The notes under the pieces were generated by a model. That model had not been told where the DNA came from. It searched no databases and saw nothing but the letters and a program-made list of their open reading frames with translations. 64,000 bases of DNA from Panax quinquefolius (lineage: Eukaryota > Streptophyta > Magnoliopsida > Apiales > Araliaceae). The position numbers were made by a program, and so were the translations under genes. Positions within the stretch are counted from its first letter, which is position 1. The number at the start of each line of letters is the position of its first letter. Location of the stretch: assembly GCA_020205615.1 (NCBI GenBank), contig CM035168.1, forward strand, positions 2,683,830-2,747,829, in the 5' to 3' direction. Shown one piece after another: positions 11,952-22,580 of this stretch.

Positions 11952-12194
11952 CCAATAAAGATGATGGAAGATTTTTTAAGGCTGGCACAAGAAAATACTG
12001 CAAGAAATCTAGAAACATGTGGTGTGCTTGCTGGTTCACTGGTACGGGACACCACTCTTTCTCTTTTGTAATTCTTTTTAATAGAATTAAGAACAGAAAA
12101 CTATGAATGTGTGTTTTTATATTTGCTGCAGAAAAACAGGGTGTTCCACATTACTACACTTGTAATCCCAAAGCAAGAGTCAACTTCTGACTCG
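11952..12194 (+). pseudogene. Two-exon fragment of an AMSH-type deubiquitinase gene
   Basis: Exon A (11952-12041) encodes 30 residues containing MMEDFLRLA and NLETCGVLAGSL. Then comes a 90-bp intron with GT (12042) and AG (12130-12131) borders, and exon B (12132-12194) encodes 21 residues, KNRVFHITTL followed by VIPKQESTSDS. It ends exactly at another GTAAGA donor (12195). This is the start of the JAMM/MPN+ domain of plant AMSH proteins (AMSH1/AMSH3 type), metalloproteases that cut K63-linked ubiquitin chains on endosomal cargo. ETCGVLAG carries the conserved Glu of the metal site. The following exons with the HxHPxxxxFxSxxD zinc motif are not found downstream, and no earlier exon is found upstream. 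Intron phase is kept and there are no stops, so the fragment is fairly young. It is either transposon-captured or the remnant of a duplicated gene. Confidence 0.82.
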
Positions 12195-12479
12195 GTAAGA
12201 CAGTCAATTTGTAGAGTACAGATGCAAAATTCAGTTATTTTTTCAAGGTTAATGCGATTCCAAGTTTATTTTCTCGCTTTTGTTTATTTCAAGTTCTCAA
12301 CATGTTTCCCTGCAGCTTTTTTGTCCCTCTTATAAGACTTATTGTTTTTTTAAAAAAAAGAATTGATTTTCATGCCGTCCTTGCAGAAGGTTGCATTTGT
12401 AAAATGGTGAGTGAGTGTCTTGAATAATGCTCTGAAGACATACAAAGCAGGACTAATTTCTTTACTTTACTTCACATTA

Positions 12480-13212
12480 AGGTAACCAAACCTTTATACT
12501 AAAATAACAAAATTTTCATACTAAGTTAACTAATCTACATCTACACCTGCAGTTTTTTCATAGTGCAATTGGTAGCCAAACATTCATACCAAGGTAACCA
12601 ATTCAGTGTTATTAGGTTATCAATTTATTTTGAATGTGATGCAGTTGGTAGCCAAACCTTCATACAGTGGGTAGCCAAACCTTCATACCAAGGTAACCAA
12701 TTCAGTTTTATTAAGTTACCAATTTATTTTGAATATGATGCAGTTGGTAGCCAAACCTTCATGTTGTTGGTTACCAAACTTTCAGACCAAGGTAACCAAT
12801 TCATACTGTAGGTGTGGAGGTAGATTGGTTACCTTGGTATAATGGTTTGGTTACCTTGGTATAAAAGTTTGGTTACTTTGGTACGAAAGTTTAGTTATCA
12901 ATATTACATTACACATCACTCTCTTATCTCTCTCTTTCCTATGCAGTGTTCTTATTTTCCTTTGGACGTGAAATTGGAATTAAAATCTTTGGACATGAAG
13001 AAATTGTGAAAAATCAAATATCCACCTCCTTTCTCCATCCCATCAACCATTTTGTGGTTGACTCTCGCTCTGTCTCACCTGTGATGGGGGAGGAGGGATG
13101 ACGTTGTCAAACCTTCGGTCCAAGGTTATCAATTCAGTTTTATTAAGTTACCAATTTAGTTTGAATGTGATGCAGTTGGTAGCCAACCATTCATACAAAG
13201 GTAACCGTTTTA
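12480..13212. repeat. Minisatellite-like repeat with GGTAACCAA words
   Basis: A unit of roughly 80-100 bp built on TTGGTAGCCAAACCTTCATA and CCAAGGTAACCAATTCAG repeats at about 12560, 12645, 12740 and again at 13105-13212. At 12820-12900 the same words occur in inverted orientation (TTGGTTACCTTGGTATAA), giving inverted-repeat potential. Frames in it are low-complexity shadows of the repeat. Confidence 0.65.
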
Positions 13213-13359
13213 ATTTTTGTGGGTAACCAAATAGTAATAAAAAAAATTCAGAACAATAAGAGTTACATCTATTTATTTTTAAACCTTTTGTAGGACGAAT
13301 CTTCTTCTTCTTCTCATTGGCGTTTTGGACAACGAAGATTCGCAACGGAGTAGCGGAGG
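13213..13359. other. Unassigned spacer
   Basis: Non-coding sequence with a CTTCTTCTTCTTCTC run. It lies between the GGTAACC repeat and the hAT-like end, and I recognise nothing in it. Confidence 0.4.
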
Positions 13360-13477
13360 TAGGGGTGAGCATGGTGCGGTTTGAAGTCCAAACCACACCC
13401 GAAACCGCTTAGGTGTGGTTTGAAAAATTCAAAATCGCACACGAAACCGCACACGAAACCGCTTGTGATTGGTGTGC
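13360..13477 (+). mobile_element. hAT-like MITE fragment
   Basis: AGGGGTGAGCATGGTGCGGTTTG resembles the terminal GGGGTGAGCA-plus-GGTTYGG ends seen in plant hAT MITEs. It is followed by repeated CCGAAACCGC/GTGCGGTTTG words on both strands, and GGTGTGCTCATTC at 13471-13483 may be the decayed opposite end. It abuts the Athila-type coding remnant. The call rests on end-motif resemblance only. Confidence 0.35.
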
Positions 13478-13479
13478 TC

Positions 13480-14064
13480 ATTCATGACTCCATTCGGAAG
13501 GCAATAAAAAGTATCGTCGCTGCTGGACATCCTCATTCATCATTGATCACTACATTGTGCAAGCAGGAAGGTATCCAGTGGGGGCCCGAGGAGATAGCCT
13601 CGCCACCGATGACAGTCATTGACCACCTGACTATCAAACGCTACTATGAGTGGGACGGGGCAAAGTCTTATGCCAGAGGCGAGGGATACGGGCCGCCTAG
13701 GGTGCCACCTCCTTTAGCAGACCCAGAGCCTTCTCAAGCACCTGAGGTAGGCCCAGCTAGTCAGGGTCTTTTGACAGACATCATGGCATCCCTCACCCTG
13801 TTGCATCAGAAACAGGACGCTGAGGCACAAAAGCAGTGGAGGCACATAGTAGCTGTGGCTCAGAGGCAGGAGATAGCGATGCAGTACTAGGCAGAGCTGG
13901 TGAACACTATGCAGAGCATCTACACAGACTATTGTGGTGAGAGCACAGAGTTCACGCCATACCAGTTTCCAGAGCCTCCTGTCTTCCCACCATACCAACC
14001 ACCATCACCGCCCGCTGAAGCTGATCAGGACGAAGCTGATGAGGATGATGCCGCTACTGAGTGA
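13480..14064 (+). pseudogene. Athila-type 3' ORF remnant (putative plant transposon protein domain)
   Basis: A GC-richer coding stretch, unlike its AT-rich neighbours, encodes a protein beginning around IRKAIKSIVAAGHPHSSLIT. It continues through a Pro-rich hinge (PPRVPPPLADPEPSQAPE), a Gln-rich helical part, and an acidic Pro-rich tail ending at TGA 14062-14064. The SLITTLCKQEGI-type block is characteristic of the plant transposon protein domain found near the 3' end of Athila-like elements. The frame has one TAG (13888-13890) and its N-terminus is cut by the hAT-like fragment. A polypurine tract and LTR follow within 80 bases, which supports the assignment. Confidence 0.6.
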
Positions 14065-14132
14065 GCGATCTCCAGGGAAGCCCTTTTGTATACAATTGAT
14101 TTATGTTTAGCAATGAGGGCATTGCTCACCTC

Positions 14133-14143
14133 AAGTTTGGGGG
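14133..14143 (+). other. Athila polypurine tract region
   Basis: AAGTTTGGGGG directly precedes TGTTTTATCTG, the presumed LTR start. The preceding words (GAGGGCATTGCTCACCTCAAG) together with this tract are a hallmark of the junction between internal region and 3' LTR in Athila-type elements. It would prime plus-strand synthesis. Confidence 0.65.
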
Positions 14144-14381
14144 TGTTTTATCTGTTTATTTCTGTACTGCCATGTTAGGATTGCCAGATTTTAGTACTTT
14201 ATTATGTTTTTATTTATTAGTATTGTGGTGCAGTCTTTTGAACTACGGGATTATGCTTGAATTTTTATCATTATGGATGCCATGAACTGTTTTTGGTTTT
14301 ATTTATTTATGCTTTGATTATTTTTAGAATGATTGTGGTTTTTAGCCATCTTTTTGGGGATTATACAGATTAGATGCTTGT
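14144..14381 (+). mobile_element. Athila-type 3' LTR, segment 1 of 3
   Basis: This starts TGTTTTATC after the polypurine tract and runs to 14381, where E2 is inserted. The last five bases, CTTGT (14377-14381), are the left copy of the E2 target duplication. The LTR resumes at 22586. Confidence 0.65.
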
Positions 14382-16802
14382 TGTGAGACCCCAGATTTTA
14401 TCAATAAAGATTTAAATTTTGTGGAAATAATTTTTAATATTATGGTGTGAATTTGAGATAATATTATAGTTGTGGGTAGTATTTATAAATTTTGCAAAGT
14501 ATGCAAGTGGTTATATTATATTCGATTGGTCGGGGAATATTCGGTTTAGCATGGAATATTCGTACAATGGCTCAATCATTGGTGGACCCCACAACAGAAT
14601 TATTGTCGGATTGAGAAAACGACAAAAATATTTTATTAAAATAACGATTTTAAGTTTTACCGCTTGATCTTGTTGAACTACTTTCTTAGTAGTAAAGAAA
14701 TACGATGTCGTGTGGTAAGCATAAGTAGCGCACGGTATTGATTATCGATGCTTATGTGAAAAGTCACTCAGGTTTGATTCCATTATTGTCGATTAATAAT
14801 ATGAATTATTATAATGATAATGACGTTTTGTTTTATTCAGTATTATTAACGTAATAAAAAGCGAAACATCTTTTTATATAAAATGAATACTTTATTAAAG
14901 TTATTACATAAATAGAATATATTATATTTTATTATGCATAAGTGTTGCATAGTGTTTTGCATAGTGTTGCATAGTGTTTGCATAGTAAAATGTTTTTATA
15001 TAAATAGAATATATTATATTTTATTTAAAAGATTTTGTTTTAAATATGGACCGTCGATTAAAGTAAATCAATCTGGACCGCTCATGGATTAATTACTATG
15101 CATTCTATTTTCCTATAAATAGAAGCTCATTCCTTCATTATTTTCTTATGAATTCAATTTGAAACTCTGAGAGAGAAATTATAGAGAGAAGCTATAGAGA
15201 GAAAAATCTATAGAGAGAAAGAAGAAGAGTATTCCGGTACTTCACTACTTTTTGATATCCAAAGGTCTTTTTACTAGTAAGGGTATTATTTGTTGTACTG
15301 TAAGTAAGGGATATTATTCGTTTGTATTCATGAAGAGAACCTCTATTATTCCATTCATTATTATTCATTGGAATAACTTTTGTAAAAAGTGGTATACCCT
15401 ATACATAACTCAGATATGCGGCATACCCTATACTTGGTGAAATCCTTATGTTATTCCATCCTTATTTATTACATTGGAATAACTCGTATCACGCTGAATC
15501 CCCTATACTTGGTGATCTTCTTCTTATTATTCCATCTTTATTATTCTCATTGGAACATCCCATGCATGTGTGTTTTACACCTTTAACCGGTTCGCTCTTT
15601 ATCATTCTATTGGAATATCCTATCTCATGTGTTTTACACCGGATCCAGTTCCATCTTTATTATTCTGTTGGAACATCCCATCCGGTGTGAATTTCACCGA
15701 CCGGTTCCGTTATTATTATTACGTTGAATAACTTTGTCTATCACAATCACCGCATGCGTACGGTGATTTCTTTTGTTATTCCATTCTTTATTATACCCAT
15801 TGGTTAAAACTTTGACTTCTATACTCCATGAAATTAGTAGAATATCCTTGATATTTGCGTTTCATCCAAAGATATCTTTTCATGGAAATATTCTTCCGAT
15901 CATTCTTGAATTTTACTCTACAAAACAAGATCTTGTTGACAATTTGGGCGTTACTAATTCTGGATAAAATAATTCTTGAACTTGTTTTATTGAATTATTA
16001 TGTCATTGTCATCATCCTCATGATATATTATGTTATCTTTGCTTACGTGCATAGATGAACTTAGTATGATTATGACGAGGATCATTCGGTATAATCATGG
16101 CTTGTTATAAATGATGTGATAAAAGTCCTCAATTGGCTTCGTAATGCAAATGATGGATAGTTTTTGGTATGATTATGACCAGGGTGATTCTAATATAGTC
16201 ATGACCATTGATAATTTGATGAAAATCCTTGGCCGTGGTACGTGAAATGATTAGATGTGGTGGTTTATTTATTAAAATTTGAGTCTCAAATATAAAAAAA
16301 AAAATTGATGAAAACCTTTTAAAACCTAAAAGATAGTAGATTTTATTCTCTACTTGACTCTTTTAATGGATTGCATATTCCGCCACAGATTAAACCGTTT
16401 GTCTATTGTATTTTATCGCTTTAACATCATTTGAAGGCTAATGATAATTTATTCTCGCATTATCTTAGTCATAATATTTCTTCTTGGGCTAGTTGAGCTC
16501 ACCCTTTCTTTCACCGTTCTCTTGAAATGAGAATATAAATTTGGGGACGAGTCGGGGAACGGAGTAATGGTCCGGAGGATAGCATTAGTAGTCCTCACTA
16601 TTCGTGAAATAGTGTGATAATAGTTGTAATGAGGACTCCTTTTGAGTTTGTATAATATCTAGTAGACAATATTTGTATTCAAACTCACGGTTTATGTCGT
16701 ATTGTATACATATGATTAGGTTAGTAAGTTGTATTTGAATTTATGTACCATGTAAGTGGCGACCCAAGATGGGTGACGATACCTAATTTTGGGGGCGTCA
16801 CA
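14382..16802 (+). repeat. E2 5' LTR
   Basis: A 2421-bp LTR starting TGTGAGACCCC and ending GGGCGTCACA. The TATA box lies at 15114-15121, followed by AGAGAGAAA leader repeats (about 15168-15230) and seven degenerate 60-bp palindromic units (about 15340-15800). GCATAGTGTT words repeat at about 14937-14985. The following PBS (around 16805) reads CAGGTATCGAGCTT, altered from the intact TGGTATCAGAGCTT. Confidence 0.92.
15114..15121 (+). promoter_or_regulatory. TATA box of E2 5' LTR
   Basis: TATAAATA is followed by GAAGCTCATTCCTTC and an AGAGAGAA-rich leader. The equivalent word in the 3' LTR is at 20904-20911. Transcription probably starts about 30 bases downstream. Confidence 0.55.
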
Positions 16803-16987
16803 ACAGGTATCGAGCTTAGGGATATGATCCTCGGTTGAGATGTGAGATAAGAACTAGGAGGGGAGAGACGCAGAAATTCCTTCATTAGTATGACCTACCT
16901 AAATTTATTTGGTATTTAATTGGTCACAAAGTATAGGGATAATATGTGATATGTTAATTAACCCTTGTTTTGTGACAAAGTTTGAGA

Positions 16988-18065
16988 ATGACATCCGAAA
17001 ATACTTGAGATAAGCAATGAAGCACATGAGAGTGTTGATTCAAATTTCAAACAAAAGGTAACGACCAACAACACGATAATAATTATATCTTTGGTGGCAA
17101 CGGCTATCGTCGAACAATGATAACCATCGTGGTGAAATTATCATGCTAAGAATGGTAACCACTTATGGGTAATCATGGCAAAGATAATAGATGTGGAAAT
17201 TGCAAGAAGAGAAGGTCATTTAGCTCAATTTTGTTGTGCACAAAAGTCAAGTCTAGTTGGGACGGTGGCACCAAAGGTGGATATGGACAAAACAAAGTCG
17301 TTGGTTTTAGGAAGTGCATTTTTCATGACTTCTCAAAAAGCGAGTAAACCGAACGAAGTTAGCACGGGTTAGTTAATTATAAATTGCGAAGTCTATACCT
17401 TATAAGATACCGGTTCTACCCATTATTTTATCTCTCTTGCTTACGTTCAACGTTTAAATTTGACTCCGGAGAAGTTAGACTTTGACTTATTGGTTGAAAC
17501 TTCGTTAGTAGGAGCCTTCGTTACCGCTACTATTTTTAAATCTTGTTTGATTCAAATAAACACTTTCACGCTACTCGTCGATCTTATCTTTTTGAAAATA
17601 CTTGCCTTTGATGTGATTTTAGGAATCAATTGGTTAACTACTCATCATGCTTTTCGTAAGGTTGTTAGCTTTTATATTCCTAACCAACATTGTTATACTG
17701 AATTCAAAGTAACCAAACCCTAAAGTTAATCATTTGTTATATCGAGCCATAAGTAAAGAGCCCCGATCCTTTCGTTGTTGACTTCCTTGTGTGGAATGCA
17801 CCGCCGGCTGACTTTCACAGGGCGACGTCGTGAATGACGATGACAAGTTGATAGGTATCATTGTGAGGTGCTATCTAGGTTAAAGGATAGAAGTCACAGT
17901 TGGTATCAATGTAACGTACTATCCAAGTCTTGGATAAGAGTAGCGATTTTGAATGATATTTCTATCATTAATAAATTTCTTGACGTATTCTTGAAGATTT
18001 CTAGCCTACTTAGAGCGTGAAATCGAATTTTGTATTGACCCCAAAGACAAAAACCCATTTCTTAA
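16988..18065 (+). pseudogene. E2 gag-protease remnant
   Basis: ATG 16988 matches the gag start of E3 and the composite element but hits a stop after five codons. Most of gag is deleted or scrambled; a zinc-knuckle tail (REGHLAQFCCA) survives at about 17205-17245. The protease region follows. A stop codon stands directly before the Asp-Thr-Gly triad at about 17405, and the fold continues in 17460-17723 ([12 protein letters not shown] block). Similarity to the RT N-terminus fades at about 18065. A foreign block of about 190 bp sits at 17754-17945. It makes no complete protein. Confidence 0.8.
17754..17945 (+). other. About 190-bp foreign block replacing part of pol in E2
   Basis: Where E1, E4 and E6 have about 75 bp of the protease-RT linker, E2 carries about 190 bp of different, less AT-rich sequence starting AAAGAGCCCCGATCCTTTCG. 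It contains an imperfect internal repeat (GGTATCATTGTGAGGTGCTATC versus GGTATCAATGTAACGTACTATC). The same block is at the same place in E3 (28684-28878). Its origin is unknown to me and no frame stands out. Confidence 0.7.
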
Positions 18066-18097
18066 ACCCTCAAATATTTCTTCAACTAAAAGATCTG

Positions 18098-19189
18098 CAT
18101 TTACGAGGATTATGATGAAAGTCATAATAAAAGCATTGGACTAATGAAAATCATGGGTATATGAAGTATTAGTAAGTGTTATGATGAGTTATGTTGGTTA
18201 TTATGTGAAAACATGAAAGTTTCTTAGAAATAACAAAGAGTTGAAAATCGATTTTTGGTGAAAAACGTAATATGAAATTCAATTGACCATATCTCCTATT
18301 ATATTTTGAGATTTTGAGTGTGGTCAAGTCCTAGAGTTAGATCTATGAGTTACCTAACTAATCCAAGTGGAATTACTAGAAAAGGTGTTGTAGATTTTTG
18401 TGTGGACTGATTTTAGCAAAGGAGTGCAAAGCTGCAAAATCAAAAAAAGTCACGCTGCCATGATTTTAGAGGGCTATTTCGGCCACTTAAATTATGAGAA
18501 AAATTCTGGCCTTTTGGGACATGAAATTATATGGTATAAAGTACATCCTGTCCAAAATGAGCTCATTCTCGACTTAAAATGAGCAAGTTATGACTATTTC
18601 AATATTTAGGTTTTTCCTAATTTAAAACGCTATAACCAAGTTCTATAACTCGATAACCATGAAATTTAAACTAGAAGCTCACGTTAACATGTGTAAGGTC
18701 CTGCCAAGATTTGGGAATTTTGGAGTTAAACTTGAGGTAGCTAATTTCTTAAGAAATTAATTAGAAATTGATTTTTGAAAAATAGTAAATGAATTTTAAA
18801 AATTTCGAGAAAATATATTTTCATCATGGGACTATATTATGCTAAATCCCAGAAAAGAAATATTTTTGGGACTGATTTGGTATTTTCATGAAAATAGTTT
18901 AATTACTGAACATATGAGTTAAATATGTTATGTGAAGTAACAAAGTTGAAAATAGGATTTTATGGCTAGAGAATCCTATATAGAGTATATGCATATTTTT
19001 TGAGAGATTTGATAATTGGTGATGATATCTTATGAGTATGTCATTTTGAATGATTAAATGCATTATATGGTAAAGCGTAAATAATTAAGATAAATTGTTT
19101 ATAAATTTAAGAAGTGATTAAAATATTGTTATAATATTAATGATATTAGATTATGAGATTATTAAGTGATTGATAACATGGGGATATTC
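18098..19189 (+). other. Non-coding module 1 of the E2/E3 lineage (about 1.1 kb)
   Basis: AT-rich sequence occupies the place of RT, RNase H and integrase. It is shared with E3 (29020-30130) and absent from E1, E4 and E6. Markers include CCTAGAGTTAGATCTATGAG, GTGTGGACTGATTTTAGC and ATGAGCAAGTTATGAC. It has no long conserved frame. The style (many short response-like sentences around TTGGGACAT and TAACATGTGTAAGGTCC) recalls LTR or UTR sequence of another Ty3 family, but I cannot name it. Confidence 0.75.
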
Positions 19190-20090
19190 TTGAATCCTGG
19201 ATAAATTATATTATAAATGTTTAATATTTATCCTTTATCTCATTTGATTGATTCTTTATATCATTATCCTCACGCTTATATTATGTTGAAAGTCATCTCG
19301 TGGCTTTTGTAGTGCATAGATGGACTTTGTATGATTATGACCGAGATTGTTTGTATAATCATAACCAGTAATTGAAAACACAATTATCTTTGGCCATAGT
19401 GCATGGATAATTTGTGGTCGTGATACTAATGAATACACAATTATCTTTGGTAGTAGTCATGGATAATTTGTGGTCGTGATACTAATGAATACACGATTAT
19501 CTTTGGTAGTAGTGCATGGATAATTTGTGGTCGTGATACTAATGAATACACAATTATCTTTGGTAGTAGTGCATGGATAATTTGTGGTCGTGATACTAAT
19601 GAATACACAATTATCTTTGGTAGTAGTGCATGGATAATTTGTGGTCGTGATACTAATGAATACACGATTATCTTTGGTAGTAGTGCATGGATAATTCGTG
19701 GTCGTGATACTAATGAATATCCTTGACTTTGAGTGCGAGGGATGATTCGATGATATGGATTAATTATTGAAATTTGAGTCTCAAAGAATGAAATATTAAT
19801 TCATGGATGTGGTAAAAGTCATCTTTAGTAGTAGTGCATTGATAGACTTGGTATGATTATGACCATGGATTATTCGGTATAATCATGACCGTAATTGAAA
19901 ACACGAATATCCTTAGCCAAGAGGTGCATGAATAATTCATGGTTGTGATACTATTAAGTCGAAGTCTCGATATTATTGGTTTTACTGATTTGTATATCTT
20001 TGGCAGAGAGTGCAAAGATGAATTGTTAATGAATATCTTTGGTAGGATTGCAAAGATGAATTTAATGTTTTCAACGATAAAGGTATTCAA
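19190..20090 (+). other. LTR-derived fragment inside E2 internal region
   Basis: From about 19190 the sequence resembles the middle of Tekay LTRs (GAAAGTCAT, TGGTATGATTATGACC, GCATAGATGGACTT, AAAGATGAAT words; compare 6540-6850 and the reverse complement of 47980-48330). An internal copy of LTR sequence next to the polypurine tract is not normal element structure. It contains the 57-bp array. Confidence 0.7.
19374..19714. repeat. 57-bp tandem repeat, six copies (E2)
   Basis: Six head-to-tail units of 57 bp carry ATTATCTTTGG and GCATGGATAATTTGTGGTCG and run for 341 bp. A single copy of the unit exists in ordinary Tekay LTRs (reverse complement of about 48010-48070), so the array arose by amplification of LTR sequence. 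Because 57 is a multiple of 3, one minus-strand frame stays open across the array (19441-19665, a 19-residue repeat). That is a by-product, not a gene. Confidence 0.9.
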
Positions 20091-20164
20091 GGTATCCTCG
20101 TCTCTTTATCATACCAGTGCATCGCACCCTAATTTCGAGGGCGAAATTCCATAAGGAGGGAGAT
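20091..20164 (+). other. E2 pol tail and polypurine tract
   Basis: GGTATCCTCGTCTCTTTATC and CCCTAATTTCGAGGGCGAAATT match the last codons after the chromodomain in E4 (39096-39160). They are followed by the polypurine tract AAGGAGGGAGAT (20153-20164) against the 3' LTR. The signals needed in cis for plus-strand synthesis are therefore retained while the enzymes are gone. Confidence 0.8.
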
Positions 20165-22580
20165 TGTGAGACCCCAGTTTTATCAATAAAGATTTAAATT
20201 TTGTCGAAATAATTTTTAATATTATGGTGTGAATTTGAGATAATATTATAGTTGTGGGTAGTATTTATAAATTTTGCAAAGTATGCAAGTGGTTATATTA
20301 TATTCGATTGGTCTGGAATATTCTTGCTTAGCGGGAATATTATTACAACTACTCAATCATTGGTGGACCCTACAATGTAATTATTATTGTTTGATTGAGA
20401 AAACGACAAAAATATTTTATTAAAATAACGACGGAAGTTTTACTGGTTGATCTTGTTGAACTACTCTTAGTAGTAAAAGTACAGTAATACGTGTGGTTGC
20501 ATAGTAGCACACGGTATTGATTATTGATGCTTATGTGAAAAGTCACTCAGTTTGATTCCATTATTGTCGATTAATAATATGAATTATTATAGCGATAATG
20601 ACGTTTTGTTTTATTCGTATTATTAACGTAATAAAATGAAAACATCATCTTTATATAAAAAATGTAATACTTTATTAAAGTTATTCTATAAATAGAATAT
20701 ATTATATTTTATTATGCATAGTGTTGCATAGTGTTTTGCATAGTGTTTTGCATAGTGTTGCATAGTGTTTGCATAGTAAAATGTTTTTATATAAATAGAA
20801 TATATTATATTTTATTTAAAAATTTTGCTTTAAATATGGACCGTCGATTAAAAGTAATCAATCTGGACCGTTCATGGATTAATTACTATGCATTCTATTT
20901 TCCTATAAATAAAGCTCATTCCTTCATTATTTTCTTACTTAATTCACCAAACTCTAGAGAGAGAAATTATAGAGAGAAGCTATAGAGAAAAATCTATAGA
21001 GAGAGAAGAAGAAGAGATATTCGCACTTCACTACTTTGATATCCAAAGTGTCTTTTACTGGTGAGGGGTATTATTTGTTGTACAATTAAGGGATATTATT
21101 CGTTTGTATTCATGAAGAGAACCTCTCATTATTCCATTCATTATTATTACATTGGAATAACTTTTGTAAAAGTGGTATACCCTATACATAACTCGTATAT
21201 ATGCGGCGTACCTATATTTGGTGAAATCCTTATGTTATTCCATCCTTATTTATTCTGTTGGAATAACTTTGTATACTGTGAATCCCCTATACTTGGTGAT
21301 CTTCTTCATTATTCCAGTCTTTATTATTCCGTTGGAACATCCTCATCATGTGTTTTACACCTAACTGGTTCCGCTCTTTATCATTCTCATTGGAATATCC
21401 TATCTCGTGTGTTACACCGGATCCGGTTCCATCTTTATTATTACATTGGAACATCCCGCTGTGTGAATTTCACCGACTTTGGTTCCGTTATTATTATTCT
21501 CATTGGAATAACTTTGTCTGTCGCAATACCGCATGCATGGTGATTTCTTTTGTTATTCCATTCTTTATTATACCCAAATGGTTAAAACTTTGACTTCTAT
21601 ACTCCATGAAATTAGTAGAATATCCTTGATATTTGCGTTTCATCCAAATCTCTTTTCATGGAAATATTCTTCCGATCATTCTTGAATTTTACTCTACAAA
21701 ACAAAGATCTTGTTGACAATTTGGACGTTACTAATTCCTCGGATAAAATAATTCTTGAACTTGTTTTATTGAATTATTATGTCATTGTCATCATCCTCAT
21801 GATATATTATGTTATCTTTGGCTTACGTGCATAGATGAACTTAGTATGATTATGACCAGGATCATTCGGTATAATCATGGCTTGTTATAAATGATGTGAT
21901 AAAAGTCCTCGGTGGCGTAAATGCAACGATGGATAGTTTTGGGTATGATTATGACCGGGGGTGATTCGGTATAGTCATGACCATTGATAATTTGATGAAA
22001 ATCCTTGGCCGTGAATGCGAGAATGATTAGATGTGGTGGTTTATTTATTAAAATCGAGTCTCAAATGATAAAAAAAAAAAATTGATGAAAACCTTTTAAA
22101 ACCTAAACGATAGTAGATTTTATTCTCTATTTGACTCTTTTAATGGATTGCATATTCCGCCGCAGCTTAAACCGGTTGTCTATTGTATTTTATCGGTTTA
22201 ACATTTGTTGAAGGCTAATGATAATTTATTCGCATTATCTTAGTCATAATATTTCTTCTTGGGCTAGTTGAGCTCACCCTTTCTTTCACCGTTTCTCTTG
22301 TGAAATGAGAATATAGCCGAGGGGACGCCTCGGGGAACGGAGTAATGGTCCGCAGGATAGCATTAGTAGTCCTCACTATTCGTGAAATAGTGTGATAATA
22401 GTTGTAATGAGGACTCCTTTTGAGTTTGTATAATATCTAGTAGATAATATTTGTATTCAAACTCACAGTTTATGTCGTATTGTACACAACAGTTAGGTTA
22501 GTAAGTTGTATTTGAATTTATGTACCATGTAAATGGCGACCCAAGATGGGTGACGTATACCTAATTTTGGGGGCGTCACA
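20165..22580 (+). repeat. E2 3' LTR
   Basis: A 2416-bp LTR starting TGTGAGACCCC and ending GGGCGTCACA, followed by CTTGT. It is co-linear with the 5' LTR, with differences concentrated in short GC-containing words and few in the AT-rich stretches. TATA box at 20904-20911. Confidence 0.92.

Larger units (their letters stand above)
14382..22580 (+). mobile_element. E2: complete non-autonomous Tekay-derived LTR element
   Basis: This 8199-bp element is bounded by LTRs 14382-16802 and 20165-22580 and by perfect 5-bp duplications CTTGT (14377-14381, 22581-22585). The 3362-bp internal part has a decayed PBS, remnants of gag and protease, then unrelated non-coding modules in place of RT, RNase H and integrase. 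After these come the last bases of the chromodomain region and a polypurine tract. The internal organisation is the same as in E3, so it is a lineage and not a single deletion product. Mobilisation must have depended on proteins from an autonomous Tekay relative such as E4 or E6. Confidence 0.92.

Noticed and set aside
11912..12106. 64-residue frame overlapping the AMSH fragment as a separate gene
   Set aside because: It is a different reading frame of exon A running into the intron. The splice-consistent frame gives the clear AMSH match.
13381..13479. N-terminal Lys/Pro/His-rich extension of the Athila-type protein
   Set aside because: It translates the GCGGTTT-rich hAT-like fragment, begins at a TTG and is not part of the Athila frame.
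19441..19665. Minus-strand frame with a perfect 19-residue repeat as a repeat protein gene
   Set aside because: It is the translation of the 57-bp array and stays open only because 57 is divisible by 3. There is no start context, and the E3 copy is disrupted.
19374..19714. CRISPR-like array
   Set aside because: Repeats are directly adjacent without unique spacers and lie inside a plant retrotransposon. The same holds for the 20-bp array at 24785-25040.
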